Shown in pieces: positions 8,540 to 17,670 of a stretch of DNA of 34,547 bases. The stretch's first letter is position 1; every line of letters begins with the position of its first letter. This DNA comes from an uncultured Cycloclasticus sp. (GTDB lineage Bacteria; Pseudomonadota; Gammaproteobacteria; Methylococcales; Cycloclasticaceae). Location of the stretch: NCBI GenBank assembly GCA_913057515.1, contig CAJXOJ010000020.1:1-34547 (forward strand), in the 5' to 3' direction. The notes below the pieces were generated by a model that was not told the DNA's origin, made no database searches, and saw only the letters and a list, made by a program, of their open reading frames with translations. The position numbers and the translations under genes were made by a program.

Positions 8540-8965
8540 ATGAACGATATAAAAGCGCCCGCAGGGCTTGTTAAACGATTAGCCGTTATTGTGTATGACG
8601 CACTACTATTGATAGCTGTTTTATTTTTAGCGACGTTAATATTACTACCTTTCCAAGAAAACAACTTATTCCAACCTAACTCATGGCAATATTCTGCTTA
8701 CCTTGTAACTGTTAGTTTCTTTTTTTATGCGTGGTTTTGGACTAAAAGCGGTCAAACATTAGGTCTTCTAGCGTGGAAACTCCAGGTAGCTGACGAAAAT
8801 GGCCGCAATATCAGTTGGCAACAGGCATTAATACGTTTTACCGTCGCAATTTTTTCTTGGGGGGTATTTGGCTTAGGTTTTATTTGGGTGCTATTCAACA
8901 AAGACCGTCTTACTTGGCACGATATCGCCTCACAGAGTCGCCTACATTGGAAGCGGGCTAAATAA
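8540..8965 (+). CDS. RDD family membrane protein
   Basis: 141 residues. An RDD-type domain with three predicted membrane helices (near 15-38, 52-72 and 100-122) shows the family pattern GLVKRLAVIVYDALLL at the start and GQTLGLLAWKLQV in the middle, and ends in WHDIASQSRL. Family function is poorly known; some members are linked to ion exchange or stress. It starts seven bases after bepA and is probably co-transcribed with it. Its stop codon abuts the lptG stop with no base between, so the two convergent transcripts must overlap or end inside coding DNA. Confidence 0.85.
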   Translation: MNDIKAPAGLVKRLAVIVYDALLLIAVLFLATLILLPFQENNLFQPNSWQYSAYLVTVSFFFYAWFWTKSGQTLGLLAWKLQVADENGRNISWQQALIRFTVAIFSWGVFGLGFIWVLFNKDRLTWHDIASQSRLHWKRAK

Positions 8966-10030
8966 CTAACCCATACGGCGAATAGTAAAGACAGCCGCTG
9001 ATAACGCTAAAAAGAAGGGTAGTGAGGCCGCGATCACGGGGTGCAAACCATATAGCACCCCTACATTTCCAAACAATCTATCCACTAAATTAAACCCTAT
9101 CCCTATCAGCGCACCAATCAATATTCGCGTTCCCGTACTGCCCGCTCTATTAACACCTAGTACCATTGGTATAGCGATCAATAGCATCACTAAAATCACA
9201 AAGGGGCGAACTAACTTACTGGTAATAGCCACCACAAAACGCGTAGCGTCTTGTCCATTATTCTCCAAAAACTTAATATAGCTTGCCAAACCCATAATAG
9301 ATAAACGCTCAGGTTTCACCACAATAACGTCCAGCAGGTCTGGGTCTAATAATGACTCTAATTGTGCTGACTCTGAATTCGTTATATTTATAGCCTGTTC
9401 GGCAAAGGTGGTTTGCTGTACACCCTTAAGTTCCCACTGGCTATCAACAAAACTCGCTGCCTCAGCATGTGTGGCATATTCAAGCCCATTCGACTCACTC
9501 ATCTCATAAATACTGACCCCTTTAAGTTCTGATGAGTTTGCAATTTCACGAATATTTAAATAGGTATCAGCATCTCGCGTCCAAAAACCATATTTTGTTT
9601 TCAGGGCAATTTGTTCATTTTTAGCAGTGAACTTTAGCATTTGCGCAGCTTGCTCACTAACCGGTGCCACAAACTCACTCACGAGTAAAGACACTACCAT
9701 TAGCACCACACCGACACGAAGTGATGCAAAAATAATCTGCCAACGGCTAATACCGGCTGCCCTCATCGCTGTTAATTCATAATTATTCGCCATACCACCT
9801 AACGTGATAAGCGCGCCGAGTAAAGCAGCTGACGGAAGTAGCTCATAAAAATTACGAGGCGCAATGAGTAACAAATACTTAAAAACCTCGGCAAGTCCAT
9901 ATTGGCCATCCCCAATATCATCTAGCTCATCTGCAAAGGTAATAACTAGCACCAACGACAACAAAAACAACAACGCAATGCCTGTGCTTTTAAGCATCTC
10001 TAACGCAATGTACTTATTGATAACCTTCAT
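8966..10030 (-). CDS. lptG: LPS export system permease LptG
   Basis: 354 residues. Inner-membrane permease with N-terminal helices (starting KYIALEMLKSTGIALLFLLS), a periplasmic beta-jellyroll domain (about 130-255) and C-terminal helices. With LptF and the ATPase LptB it extracts LPS from the inner membrane and passes it to LptC-LptA. The cytoplasmic coupling region YELTAMRAAGISRWQI (near 84-100) fits the YjgP/YjgQ family. It overlaps lptF by four bases (ATGA), so the two are translationally coupled. Confidence 0.95.
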   Translation of the reverse strand: MKVINKYIALEMLKSTGIALLFLLSLVLVITFADELDDIGDGQYGLAEVFKYLLLIAPRNFYELLPSAALLGALITLGGMANNYELTAMRAAGISRWQIIFASLRVGVVLMVVSLLVSEFVAPVSEQAAQMLKFTAKNEQIALKTKYGFWTRDADTYLNIREIANSSELKGVSIYEMSESNGLEYATHAEAASFVDSQWELKGVQQTTFAEQAINITNSESAQLESLLDPDLLDVIVVKPERLSIMGLASYIKFLENNGQDATRFVVAITSKLVRPFVILVMLLIAIPMVLGVNRAGSTGTRILIGALIGIGFNLVDRLFGNVGVLYGLHPVIAASLPFFLALSAAVFTIRRMG

Positions 10031-11133
10031 TTTTTTAACAACAACGTCTTTTTAATGTAACTAAAACCCAACATCCTAACCACCATCACAGCCGCCAGCC
10101 CAATCATTGCAAGGTGTACCCACCAAACACCAAGCCAAGCAGGAATCACTCCCTTCACTAACCAAGAATGCGACAAATTCATAAAGTTCTCAAAAATAAC
10201 ATAGATTAATAAGGCCATTAACAAATTGCCATACATTCCCGCCCGAGGTGACACACGACTAATAGGCACCACCAATATAGCAAACGTCAGCAAAGCAAGG
10301 GGCAATGACCAACGTTTTTGTAGCTCACTGACCGCTCGTGGTGAATCCATGGACATCAACTCAAGTGTCGACTTCTCTTTTGTACCAAAATTTAATACCG
10401 CGTCAGACTTTTCAGCAACAACAACACCGTATTGCTTAAATTTAGTCACCTTGTAATTCGCCTGGCCGGGCACACCTTCATAGCGGCGGCCATCACTGAG
10501 AATAATAAAACGATCACCCGTTTCTGGGTCGACCTTAATTTCACCGCTTTTAGAGGCAGTAATACCCAGCTTCCCATGCTGACGATTTTGAATAAAAACA
10601 TTATGCATTTTGTCGTCATCGGTTATTTTTTCAACATAAAAAACCAAGTCGCCACGACTGAATTCGTTAAAACGCCCTTCCGCAATCCCCCGAATATCTA
10701 GACTTGATTCGTCACTCGTCTTCACCCGCTCTATTTCCTGCATGAGCATGGGTGTCACCATCAGCGATAGGTAAAGTGTTATCACGAATAATGGCGTCAC
10801 AAAAAGAAAAACCGCTCGGTAAATTCTCGACAGCCCCACACCAGCAGAAAATAAAGCTGTCATTTCCTGATCACGATACATTCGGCCCAACACCAATAAG
10901 ATCGACAACAATAAGGCCACAGGGAGAATTTTAATCATCAACAACAGCATGTTAAACGTGATTAATGACCATACTGCTTCTGTTGATAATTCACCGGCTG
11001 TTACTTTAGAAAATAGGCGTACCAAACGCTGACTGAGTAAAATAACCATCAATACCGTCATCACGCCCAGCATCATTTTACTCAGTTGAGTAATAAATAA
11101 TCGATCAATAATTTTTAATTTAAACACAGACAT
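10027..11133 (-). CDS. lptF: LPS export system permease LptF
   Basis: 368 residues from the ATG at 11133; a TTG one codon upstream is possible but less likely. It has the same layout as LptG: N-terminal helices (IDRLFITQLSKMMLGVMTVL), the coupling segment RDQEMTALFSAGVGLSRI, a periplasmic jellyroll, and three C-terminal helices. It is the partner permease in LptB2FG. It reads away from pepA across a 208-base gap, the same divergent lptFG / pepA-holC-valS order as in enterics, which supports both assignments. Confidence 0.95.
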   Translation of the reverse strand: MSVFKLKIIDRLFITQLSKMMLGVMTVLMVILLSQRLVRLFSKVTAGELSTEAVWSLITFNMLLLMIKILPVALLLSILLVLGRMYRDQEMTALFSAGVGLSRIYRAVFLFVTPLFVITLYLSLMVTPMLMQEIERVKTSDESSLDIRGIAEGRFNEFSRGDLVFYVEKITDDDKMHNVFIQNRQHGKLGITASKSGEIKVDPETGDRFIILSDGRRYEGVPGQANYKVTKFKQYGVVVAEKSDAVLNFGTKEKSTLELMSMDSPRAVSELQKRWSLPLALLTFAILVVPISRVSPRAGMYGNLLMALLIYVIFENFMNLSHSWLVKGVIPAWLGVWWVHLAMIGLAAVMVVRMLGFSYIKKTLLLKK

Positions 11134-11344
11134 CAATGGTGTATTTGGCTTATAGTTAAGGCTACGTTATACCTTTATGAGACGGCTGTATCGGAAATGT
11201 CTTTTCGCACAAAAACATAAGCAGCTCATAGAGTACATTTATACGCTTTACGTAGAGTATTAGGTTCTAAATTCTATATAGATTATGCTGTCCTATCGTA
11301 ACGGAAAAATCATACAAAAACATTAAAATCACCGAGGTTACACT

Positions 11345-12832
11345 ATGCAATTTGTTTCAAAAACGGGTCAAATCGATAAACTTTCAAGCCCTTGTCTCAT
11401 CCTCCCCGTTTTCAGTAAAGGTAAACAAACAGAGCTGACTGATCTATTTGATAGCGCGCACAACAAACAAATTGCAGCCGTATTAAAGCAAGGCGATGCA
11501 ACAGGTAAAGCAGGAAACACCCTGTTATTACAAATGCCTGTAGGCAGTAAAGTCAAGCGTGTACTCTTGGTCGGATTTGGCGAACAAGGCAAAACAACCG
11601 CTGACGATTTTAACAAAGCCATTACTGCCTCCATCAATACACTTAAAAGCCTGCCAATTAAAGCCGTTTGCTCAGCCTTGTTAACGGTTGATGTTGATGC
11701 AAAAGACACGGACTGGAAAGTACGCCAAATCGTTCTAAAATCACGTGAAACTTTATATCAATACACAGAAACACTCACTACATCGGCACCTGATGCTCAT
11801 GTGTTAGAAACTTATCAATTACTTGTGGTTGCCGACAGCACGACAAAAACTATTAACAAGGGTGCAGAAACTGCCAACAGTATTGCAAACGGCATTGAGA
11901 GCGCCAAAAAACTAGCCGACTTACCCGGTAACATTTGCACACCTAGTTACTTGGCAAACACGGCAAAAGAACTGGGTAAAAAACACCCTGCGCTTAAAGT
12001 CACAGTGCTGGATGAAGCGAAAATGGAAAAACTCGGTATGGGGTCATTATTATCGGTATCTCGCGGCTCTCGCCAACCTGCCAAATTGATCACCATGGAA
12101 CATAACGGTGGTTCTAAGTCTCAACAGCCCATCGTTATTGTTGGCAAAGGGCTTACCTTTGATGCGGGCGGTATTTCAATTAAACCCTCATCTGGTATGG
12201 ATGAAATGAAATACGATATGTGCGGAGGCGCCAGTGTCTTCGGCGTGATGCAAATGTGTGCCGAATTAAACTTGCCCATCAACGTCGTTGGCGTTGTTCC
12301 CTCATCAGAAAACCTACCCGATGGTGATGCCAACAAGCCGGGTGATATTGTCACCAGTATGGCGGGCTTAACCATTGAAATCCTTAATACCGATGCCGAA
12401 GGCCGCTTAATTTTATGCGATGCGCTCACTTATGCCGCCAAATTCAAACCCGATGTTGTGATTGATATTGCGACCTTAACCGGTGCCTGTGTTGTCGCCT
12501 TAGGCAAACATGCCACCGGCTTATTAGGCAATAATGACGAGCTAGCTAATGAACTGTTGAGCGCTGGCATTAAAGCAGGCGACAAAGCTTGGCAGTTACC
12601 GTTATGGGATGAGTACAAACCTCAACTAAAAAGCAACTTTGCTGACCTTGCCAATATTGGCGGACCCGCTGGTGGCACCATTACCGCCGCTTGCTTCTTG
12701 TCACGCTTTACCGAAGATTACAAATGGGCGCATCTTGATATTGCCGGCACTGCGTGGAAATCAGGCAGCGAGAAAGGCGCAACAGGCCGCCCTGTTCACA
12801 TGCTAAGTCAATTTATTTTAGATCGCTGCTAA
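11345..12832 (+). CDS. pepA: Leucyl aminopeptidase (M17)
   Basis: 495 residues, the standard length. It is a cytosolic hexameric enzyme with two metal ions that removes N-terminal amino acids; E. coli PepA also binds DNA in Xer recombination and pyrimidine control. The M17 signature NTDAEGRL begins at residue 348. The metal and substrate residues in GKGLTFDAGGISIKPS and MKYDMCGGA are present upstream. ATG start with GAGG eight bases before it. It is the first gene of a pepA-holC-valS block; holC follows after 15 bases. Confidence 0.97.
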   Translation: MQFVSKTGQIDKLSSPCLILPVFSKGKQTELTDLFDSAHNKQIAAVLKQGDATGKAGNTLLLQMPVGSKVKRVLLVGFGEQGKTTADDFNKAITASINTLKSLPIKAVCSALLTVDVDAKDTDWKVRQIVLKSRETLYQYTETLTTSAPDAHVLETYQLLVVADSTTKTINKGAETANSIANGIESAKKLADLPGNICTPSYLANTAKELGKKHPALKVTVLDEAKMEKLGMGSLLSVSRGSRQPAKLITMEHNGGSKSQQPIVIVGKGLTFDAGGISIKPSSGMDEMKYDMCGGASVFGVMQMCAELNLPINVVGVVPSSENLPDGDANKPGDIVTSMAGLTIEILNTDAEGRLILCDALTYAAKFKPDVVIDIATLTGACVVALGKHATGLLGNNDELANELLSAGIKAGDKAWQLPLWDEYKPQLKSNFADLANIGGPAGGTITAACFLSRFTEDYKWAHLDIAGTAWKSGSEKGATGRPVHMLSQFILDRC

Positions 12833-12847
12833 ACGAGACGTTACAAA

Positions 12848-13270
12848 ATGACCAGAATCGACTTTTATGTGCTGCCAGATGACAAGCTTGAGGCGCAACA
12901 GCTTTTCGCCTGTCGACTAGCTCAAAAAGCCAGCAAACAAGGGCATCGCGTCTACATCCATACCGAGTCCAACAGTCAATCTAAAGCCCTAGATCAGTTG
13001 CTATGGTCATTTTCAGCCACCAGCTTTGTTCCTCACACGATGAACGCCGATGAGTGCGCCAACATGCCTGTCTATATCAATCACAGTGGTGACCCATTAG
13101 ATATTCACGATGTTTTGATTAACCTCTCTCAACAAACTCCAGAGTGCTTTGCCCGCTTTGAACGATTTGCTGAGCTTGTTAATCAAGATGAATCAATTAA
13201 ACAAGCTGGGCGAGAGCGGTTTAAGTTTTATAAGAGCAGGGGATACCCATTACAGACTCATAAAATTTGA
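12848..13270 (+). CDS. holC: DNA polymerase III chi subunit
   Basis: 140 residues, the family length. Chi bridges the clamp-loader psi subunit and SSB at the replication fork. Family features visible are the start TRIDFYVLPDD, the segment ACRLAQKASKQGHRVYIHTES, the pair LLWSFSATSFVPH, and the C-terminal GRERFKFYKSRGYPLQ. The last 20 codons are repeated 415 bases downstream as a remnant, so this 3' end has been duplicated or replaced. In enterics valS follows almost directly; here about 1 kb of repeat DNA intervenes. Confidence 0.95.
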   Translation: MTRIDFYVLPDDKLEAQQLFACRLAQKASKQGHRVYIHTESNSQSKALDQLLWSFSATSFVPHTMNADECANMPVYINHSGDPLDIHDVLINLSQQTPECFARFERFAELVNQDESIKQAGRERFKFYKSRGYPLQTHKI

Positions 13271-13321
13271 TTCTTATTATCGCTGCCGCTGGGCGTTCAT
13301 TTCCTTTTGTATGCCCAAAAG

Positions 13322-13377
13322 CACCTGAGGCATAAGTCTCATTAAGCAGATAGCGAATATCTGCCAAATTAGACTAA
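13322..13377. other. Small hairpin-bearing insertion inside repeat copy A
   Basis: Relative to copy B, where CCCAAAAG runs directly into TAACGAACCAAAG, copy A carries about 56 extra bases here. They contain a perfect 7-bp stem GCAGATA / TATCTGC with a 5-base loop (13346-13364), flanked by AGTCT (13335-13339) and AGACT (13371-13375). It looks like a nested insertion, though a deletion in copy B cannot be excluded. Confidence 0.5.
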
Positions 13378-13417
13378 AAACGAACCAAAGAAAAAGGCAC
13401 CCAACTACCGCTTATTT

Positions 13418-13508
13418 CCCATAAAACTCATTTGGTATTGTGTGAGCGCTAAACTCGCTATGCTCAGACAACGCGCTCACTCATCCAATACCAAATGAGT
13501 TTTATGGG
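13418..13508. repeat. Long perfect inverted repeat (hairpin A)
   Basis: Arms of 23 bases at 13418-13440 and 13486-13508 are perfectly complementary (CCCATAAAAC...GGTATTG against CAATACC...TTTTATGGG). The 45-base loop holds an inner 8-bp stem, GTGAGCGC (13442-13449) against GCGCTCAC (13473-13480), which encloses AACTCGCTATGCTCAGACA. No T tract follows, so it is not an ordinary intrinsic terminator. Confidence 0.9.
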
Positions 13509-13623
13509 CGCGATAAATGGTGGTTAAAATCAAAACCTGCTCTGCTCCACTCGCCTTGCCACACTGAAAATCTGATCATTAGAAGCACGCCTTATACTGC
13601 GTATATCAAAGAAAATTCAATCC

Positions 13624-13685
13624 GGCGAGAGCGGTTTAAGTTTTATAAGAGCAGAAGGTACCCGTTGAATACACATAAAATTTAA
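13624..13685 (+). pseudogene. Remnant second copy of the holC 3' end
   Basis: Bases 13624-13654 are identical to 13209-13239 inside holC (31 of 31). The following 65 or so bases remain about 80% alike, through the stop codon and into downstream sequence. The remnant reads RERFKFYKSRRYPLNTHKI then stop, against RERFKFYKSRGYPLQTHKI in holC, so most differences keep the amino acid. It has no start and no upstream part of the gene. It could be the displaced original tail left by an insertion at the holC 3' end, or a tandem duplication of tail plus repeat. Confidence 0.75.
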
Positions 13686-13695
13686 TTTTTATTAT

Positions 13696-13960
13696 TGCTG
13701 CCGCTAGGGTGTTCATTTCTAGTTAAGGTTTCGCCCTAAAGGTCGAGTGACTCTTTTGTCAATAGCAACAAAAGAGTAACCAGAAAAATGCCACCCGAAT
13801 GCTTTCACCCTGAAGGGTTCCTGCAAAACCAATCACTAAAATAGCTACTATGGAACTCGCCTAAAAAACAGACTCAAACAGCCACAGTAGAACTCTCTAT
13901 TTTAATGCTTATTTTTCAGTAAGAGCAAAAGGGGATATTAAAATCAAGACCGCTTCAGAT
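13696..13960 (+). repeat. Hairpin repeat element, copy M
   Basis: It follows the holC-tail remnant exactly as copy A follows holC: GCTGCCGCT, then GTTCATTTC. A separate small stem, CTCTTTTGT / ACAAAAGAG (about 13751-13776), comes next. The main hairpin (13837-13904) encloses AACTCGCC and CAGACTCAAACAG, a diverged version of the loop in copies A and B. The tail TTAAAATCAAGACCGCTT matches copy A's TTAAAATCAAAACCTGCT. It abuts the tail of copy B, which points the other way. Confidence 0.6.
13837..13904. repeat. Inverted repeat (hairpin M)
   Basis: The outer stem is TAAAATAG (13837-13844) against CTATTTTA (13897-13904), perfect. The inner stem is CTACTATGG (13845-13853) against CCACAGTAG (13882-13890), with one mismatch. 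The arms share no sequence with those of hairpins A or B, but the structure and the loop are related. Confidence 0.75.
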
Positions 13961-13984
13961 ATGGCTTTAGATTTACCGTCCCTT

Positions 13985-14151
13985 TATCTCGCAAGTAAAT
14001 TAACCTTTTTCGGATAAGTAAGCAGGTTGTCTGAGCGTAGCGAGTTTACCTGCGAGCCCGAAAACTGTTAATTTACTGATATTAGGGCACCCTTTTCTTT
14101 GGTTCGTTACTTTTGGGTGAACAAAAGAAATGAACGTCCTCGCGACAGCGA
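13985..14151 (-). repeat. Hairpin repeat element, copy B (inverted)
   Basis: Read on the minus strand it has the same order as copy A: CGTTCATTTC, TTTTGT, CCCAAAAGTAACGAACCAAAG, AAAAGGGTGCCC, the hairpin (13995-14076), then GCGAGATAAAGGGACGG. The head is uninterrupted here. It ends about 150 bases before the valS start, so copies A/M and B face each other across the holC-valS gap. Confidence 0.7.
13995..14076. repeat. Inverted repeat (hairpin B)
   Basis: Nineteen-base arms at 13995-14013 and 14058-14076 pair at 17 positions. The inner stem GCAGGT (14022-14027) / ACCTGC (14048-14053) encloses TTGTCTGAGCGTAGCGAGTT on the plus strand. This is the reverse complement of the hairpin A loop with one mismatch over about 22 bases. 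Confidence 0.85.
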
Positions 14152-14304
14152 AAAACCATAGATACTATGTCCGCAATAAAATTCACTGCAAACAATTTTT
14201 TTCTTGCGAAATATTATTACGTAAGAAAACTTGCTTACCAACAACTCCAACCCCATCAACAAAGCTATAATACCGCCTTTCAAAATCAACACCGAAGACA
14301 CACG

Positions 14305-17070
14305 ATGGATAAGACATACGCCCCACATGACATAGAATCTCGCTGGTATCGCCAATGGGAAGAACAAGGCTACTTTGAACCTAAAGGTGGCGACAGCGCT
14401 TATTGCATTATGATTCCGCCGCCCAATGTTACCGGTAGCTTACACATGGGGCACGCTTTCCAAGACACAATCATGGATTCGCTAACGCGTTACCACCGTA
14501 TGCAAGGCCACAATACTCTATGGCAAGCCGGTAGCGATCACGCCGGTATTGCGACCCAAATGGTGGTTGAACGCCAATTAAACGCGGAAGGTAAAACTCG
14601 TCACGACTTAGGCCGTGACGAATTTGTTGAACGTATTTGGGATTGGAAAGAATTGTCCGGCAATACGATTACCAAGCAATTGCGCCGCATGGGTACATCA
14701 CTTGACTGGTCACGCGAACGCTTCACCATGGACGAAGGCTTATCAAAAGCGGTTAACGAAGTGTTTGTTAAGCTCCACGAAGAAGGTTTAATCTATCGTG
14801 GCAAACGGTTAGTGAATTGGGACCCTAAGCTGCACACAGCCGTGTCTGATTTAGAGGTTATTTCACAAGAAGAACAAGGCCACATGTGGCACATGCGCTA
14901 TCCATTAGCCGATGGCAGCGGCGAGCTTATAGTTGCAACCACTCGCCCAGAAACCATGCTAGGCGATGCTTGTGTGGCTGTTCACCCATCCGACGAACGC
15001 TACCAGCACTTGATTGGTAAAATGGTCGCACTGCCTTTATCTAACCGTGAAATCCCTGTTATTGCCGATGATTATGTAGACCCTGAATTTGGTACGGGTT
15101 GTGTCAAAATAACCCCTGCGCATGACTTTAATGATTATGAGGTTGGCCAACGCCACGATATGCCGTTAATCAACATCTTCACCGTTGACGCCAGCATCAA
15201 TGATGAGATGCCAGAAAAATACCGTGGCTTGGATCGCGTGGCAGCGCGTAAACAAATCGTACAAGATTTGGATGATTTAGGCTTATTAGCTAAAATTGAC
15301 GACCATAAACTCATGGTGCCTCGTGGCGATCGGTCAGGTGTGATCATTGAACCTTTATTAACAGACCAATGGTTTGTTAAGGCCAAACCGCTGGCAGAAC
15401 CTGCTATTGAAGCGGTTAAAAGCGGCAAAATTAAATTTGTACCCGAAAACTGGGACAAAACCTATTACAACTGGATGAACGATATTCAGGACTGGTGTAT
15501 TTCTCGCCAAATTTGGTGGGGCCACCGTATTCCAGCTTGGTACGATGAAAACGGCAATATTTATGTTGGCCGCAACGAGGCTGAAGTACGTGAAAAAAAT
15601 AATCTAGCCGATAGCCTTGTCTTATCTCAAGATGAAGATGTATTAGACACTTGGTTCTCGTCCGCATTATGGCCATTCTCCACCCTTGGCTGGCCCGATA
15701 AAACACCTGAGCTTGATACTTTCTACCCCACCAGTGTATTGGTTACCGGTTTTGACATCATCTTCTTCTGGGTCGCTAGAATGATTATGATGGGCTTGAA
15801 GTTTATGGACGATGTGCCATTTAAAGAAATATACATTCACGGCTTAGTGCGCGATGCGGAAGGGCAAAAAATGTCCAAATCCAAAGGTAACGTACTCGAC
15901 CCGATTAATTTAATCGACGGTATTACGCTAGATGATTTACTTGAAAAGCGTACAAAAGGCCTTATGCAACCGAAAATGGCTGCTAAAATCGAGAAAGATA
16001 CCCGTAAGCACTTCCCCGATGGCATCCCTTCTTTTGGCACCGATGCGCTACGCTTTACCTTTGCCTCACTCGCCTCTACGGGGCGCGACATTCGCTTCGA
16101 CTTAAACCGAATTGAGGGCAACCGTAACTTCTGCAATAAACTGTGGAACGCTACTCGCTACGTGCTAATGAATACCGAAGGCGAAGATACCGGTTTAACC
16201 AACGAGCCTTGTATCTACAGCTTGCCAGATAAATGGATTGTGTCACGCTTACAAAAAACCGAAGCTAGCGTTATTGCCTCTATCGAAAAATACCGCTTCG
16301 ACTTAGCCGCACAATCTCTGTATGAGTTCCTTTGGAATGAATACTGTGATTGGTATTTAGAGCTATCAAAACCTATATTGCTTGATGACAATAGTTCAGC
16401 CGAACAAAAGCGTGGCACTCGCCAAACCTTAATTCGCGTGCTAGAAGCTGTGCTGCGTTTACTACACCCACTGATGCCGTTTATTACCGAAGAAATTTGG
16501 CAGCAAATCGCACCGCTGGCAGGTAAATCAGGCGATACCATTATGCTACAGCCCTACCCAAAACCTGACGACAGTAAAATATCATCCACTGCTGAAAGTG
16601 ATATGCAATGGGTGATGGATTTTGTGATGGGCATTCGCCAGATTCGTGGTGAGATGAACATTGCACCTAGCAAACCTTTGCCGGTGCTGTTAAATAATTG
16701 CTCCGAAGACGACCTCACTCGTTTAGATAATAATGAGATTTTAGTTAAAAAACTGGCCCGTTTAGACTCGATTACAACCTTAGGCATCAAAGAAGAAGCA
16801 CCGCAATCAGCCATCGCTTTAGTGGGTGATTTGCAGGTACTCATCCCGATGGCAGGGCTGATTGATAAAGAAGCCGAACTGGAGCGCCTAAACAAGGAAA
16901 TTGATAAACTCGAAAAAGAGAATGCTCGAATCAGCGGTAAGTTATCGAATGCTTCTTTTGTCGACAAAGCCCCTGCTGCCGTCGTTGAAAAAGAAAAAGA
17001 AAAGCAAAGCGATATTTCTTCCAAGCTAAAAAACCTAAACGAGCAAAAAGAGAAAATTGCGTCGCTATAA
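14305..17070 (+). CDS. valS: Valyl-tRNA synthetase
   Basis: 921 residues from the ATG at 14305. It charges tRNA-Val in the cytoplasm. Class I motifs: HMGH (HIGH) at 47-50 within [13 protein letters not shown], and KMSKS at 522-526. The CP1 editing domain lies between ([29 protein letters not shown]). The C-terminus (about 855-920) is a charged coiled-coil tRNA-binding arm. A longer in-frame reading from 14167 adds 46 residues unlike any ValS and overlaps the end of the repeat region, so the internal ATG, which gives [15 protein letters not shown], is chosen. The valS promoter must lie in or beside repeat DNA if holC read-through does not supply it. Confidence 0.97.
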   Translation: MDKTYAPHDIESRWYRQWEEQGYFEPKGGDSAYCIMIPPPNVTGSLHMGHAFQDTIMDSLTRYHRMQGHNTLWQAGSDHAGIATQMVVERQLNAEGKTRHDLGRDEFVERIWDWKELSGNTITKQLRRMGTSLDWSRERFTMDEGLSKAVNEVFVKLHEEGLIYRGKRLVNWDPKLHTAVSDLEVISQEEQGHMWHMRYPLADGSGELIVATTRPETMLGDACVAVHPSDERYQHLIGKMVALPLSNREIPVIADDYVDPEFGTGCVKITPAHDFNDYEVGQRHDMPLINIFTVDASINDEMPEKYRGLDRVAARKQIVQDLDDLGLLAKIDDHKLMVPRGDRSGVIIEPLLTDQWFVKAKPLAEPAIEAVKSGKIKFVPENWDKTYYNWMNDIQDWCISRQIWWGHRIPAWYDENGNIYVGRNEAEVREKNNLADSLVLSQDEDVLDTWFSSALWPFSTLGWPDKTPELDTFYPTSVLVTGFDIIFFWVARMIMMGLKFMDDVPFKEIYIHGLVRDAEGQKMSKSKGNVLDPINLIDGITLDDLLEKRTKGLMQPKMAAKIEKDTRKHFPDGIPSFGTDALRFTFASLASTGRDIRFDLNRIEGNRNFCNKLWNATRYVLMNTEGEDTGLTNEPCIYSLPDKWIVSRLQKTEASVIASIEKYRFDLAAQSLYEFLWNEYCDWYLELSKPILLDDNSSAEQKRGTRQTLIRVLEAVLRLLHPLMPFITEEIWQQIAPLAGKSGDTIMLQPYPKPDDSKISSTAESDMQWVMDFVMGIRQIRGEMNIAPSKPLPVLLNNCSEDDLTRLDNNEILVKKLARLDSITTLGIKEEAPQSAIALVGDLQVLIPMAGLIDKEAELERLNKEIDKLEKENARISGKLSNASFVDKAPAAVVEKEKEKQSDISSKLKNLNEQKEKIASL

Positions 17071-17125
17071 ACAAATCTCTCAGGCAGTCGTTTAACTGCT
17101 CATGTATGCAAAATAAATAAGAAAG

Positions 17126-17169
17126 CACCGGTTAATTTAAAGTTAGCCGGTGGTACCTTATATCCGGCT
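17126..17169 (+). promoter_or_regulatory. Two mutually exclusive hairpins after valS
   Basis: CACCGG-TTAA...TTAG-CCGGTG (17126-17152) forms a 10-bp stem counting a G-T pair, with a 7-base loop. AGCCGG (17145-17150) can instead pair with CCGGCT (17164-17169). The two share bases and cannot form together. No T tract follows either. They may end or protect the valS transcript. Confidence 0.3.
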
Positions 17170-17619
17170 GCCATTTCACTATAATAAGCAACTCCCATAT
17201 AAGCAGCTTGGTTAAGATACCCTAGCTATCAACCTTCTTAACTGCCAAAACATTAAGTTAAACCTTGAGGAAAAACAGCTCTTCTCCTCTTTATACTCAT
17301 CCGAATTCATTACCATTTAAAAAATGGTTTTCAGCTAGAGCTTTAATACTTCTCTTTAAACCCAAATAAACTAAGTTAGCACCCATCAAACGCTTGTATT
17401 ATTTAGCCGGCAAGCTGGCATCACTAAGCATAAAAAAACTCATATAGTTGGAAATTTCACTAAAAACCTCATTGACGGTTCGATTCTTTAGACACCATTA
17501 AATAAATAATATGTTCCCGCCTTAACTTGAAAAAACCTTGGTGCTCTATTTTTATCATCCTGACCTTAAGTGACTATTTTTTTAAATCATCGACTTGTAT
17601 ACGTGAATTTTTTCGCAAA

Positions 17620-17649
17620 TTACAAAATTTAGACTAAAGTTACTCTAAT
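17620..17649 (+). promoter_or_regulatory. Probable sigma-70 promoter for the response regulator
   Basis: TTACAA (-35) and TCTAAT (-10, five of six) are 18 bases apart, 21 bases before the ATG at 17671. GAGAG lies just upstream of that ATG as ribosome binding site. Based on pattern only. Confidence 0.4.
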
Positions 17650-17670
17650 GAAAAACTTTACGAGAGCTTA

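Larger units (their letters stand above)
13281..13525 (+). repeat. Hairpin repeat element, copy A
   Basis: The head resembles copy B read on the minus strand: CGTTCATTTC, CTTTTGT, CCCAAAAG, then ACGAACCAAAG and a G/C-rich GGCACCC. Next comes a long hairpin (13418-13508) with loop motif AACTCGCTA-TGCTCAGACA, and a tail with GCGCGATAAATGG and TTAAAATCAA. The head is split by a 55-60 base insertion at about 13322-13377. No coding sequence is visible. Function unknown; the layout is that of a non-autonomous repeat. Confidence 0.7.
17071..17670. other. 600-base intergenic region between valS and the response regulator
   Basis: AT-rich, with no convincing open reading frame on either strand. It contains two overlapping hairpins just after valS (17126-17169), a small AGCCGG-CAAG-CTGGC stem at about 17405-17420, and a plausible promoter at 17620-17649. 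I see no tRNA, known riboswitch or insertion sequence in it. Confidence 0.5.

Noticed and set aside
14167-14304. 46-residue N-terminal extension of valS
   Set aside because: The extra residues match nothing in the ValS family, and the ATG at 14305 gives the expected start and length.
13271-14304. CRISPR array or integron attC cassettes in the repeat-rich holC-valS gap
   Set aside because: The repeats are not short regular units with uniform spacers, no cas or integrase gene is near, and the attC core sites are absent.
17400-17425. Cyclic-di-GMP (GEMM-like) riboswitch suggested by AGCCGG-CAAG-CTGGC
   Set aside because: The rest of the GEMM core is missing; only a five-pair stem remains.
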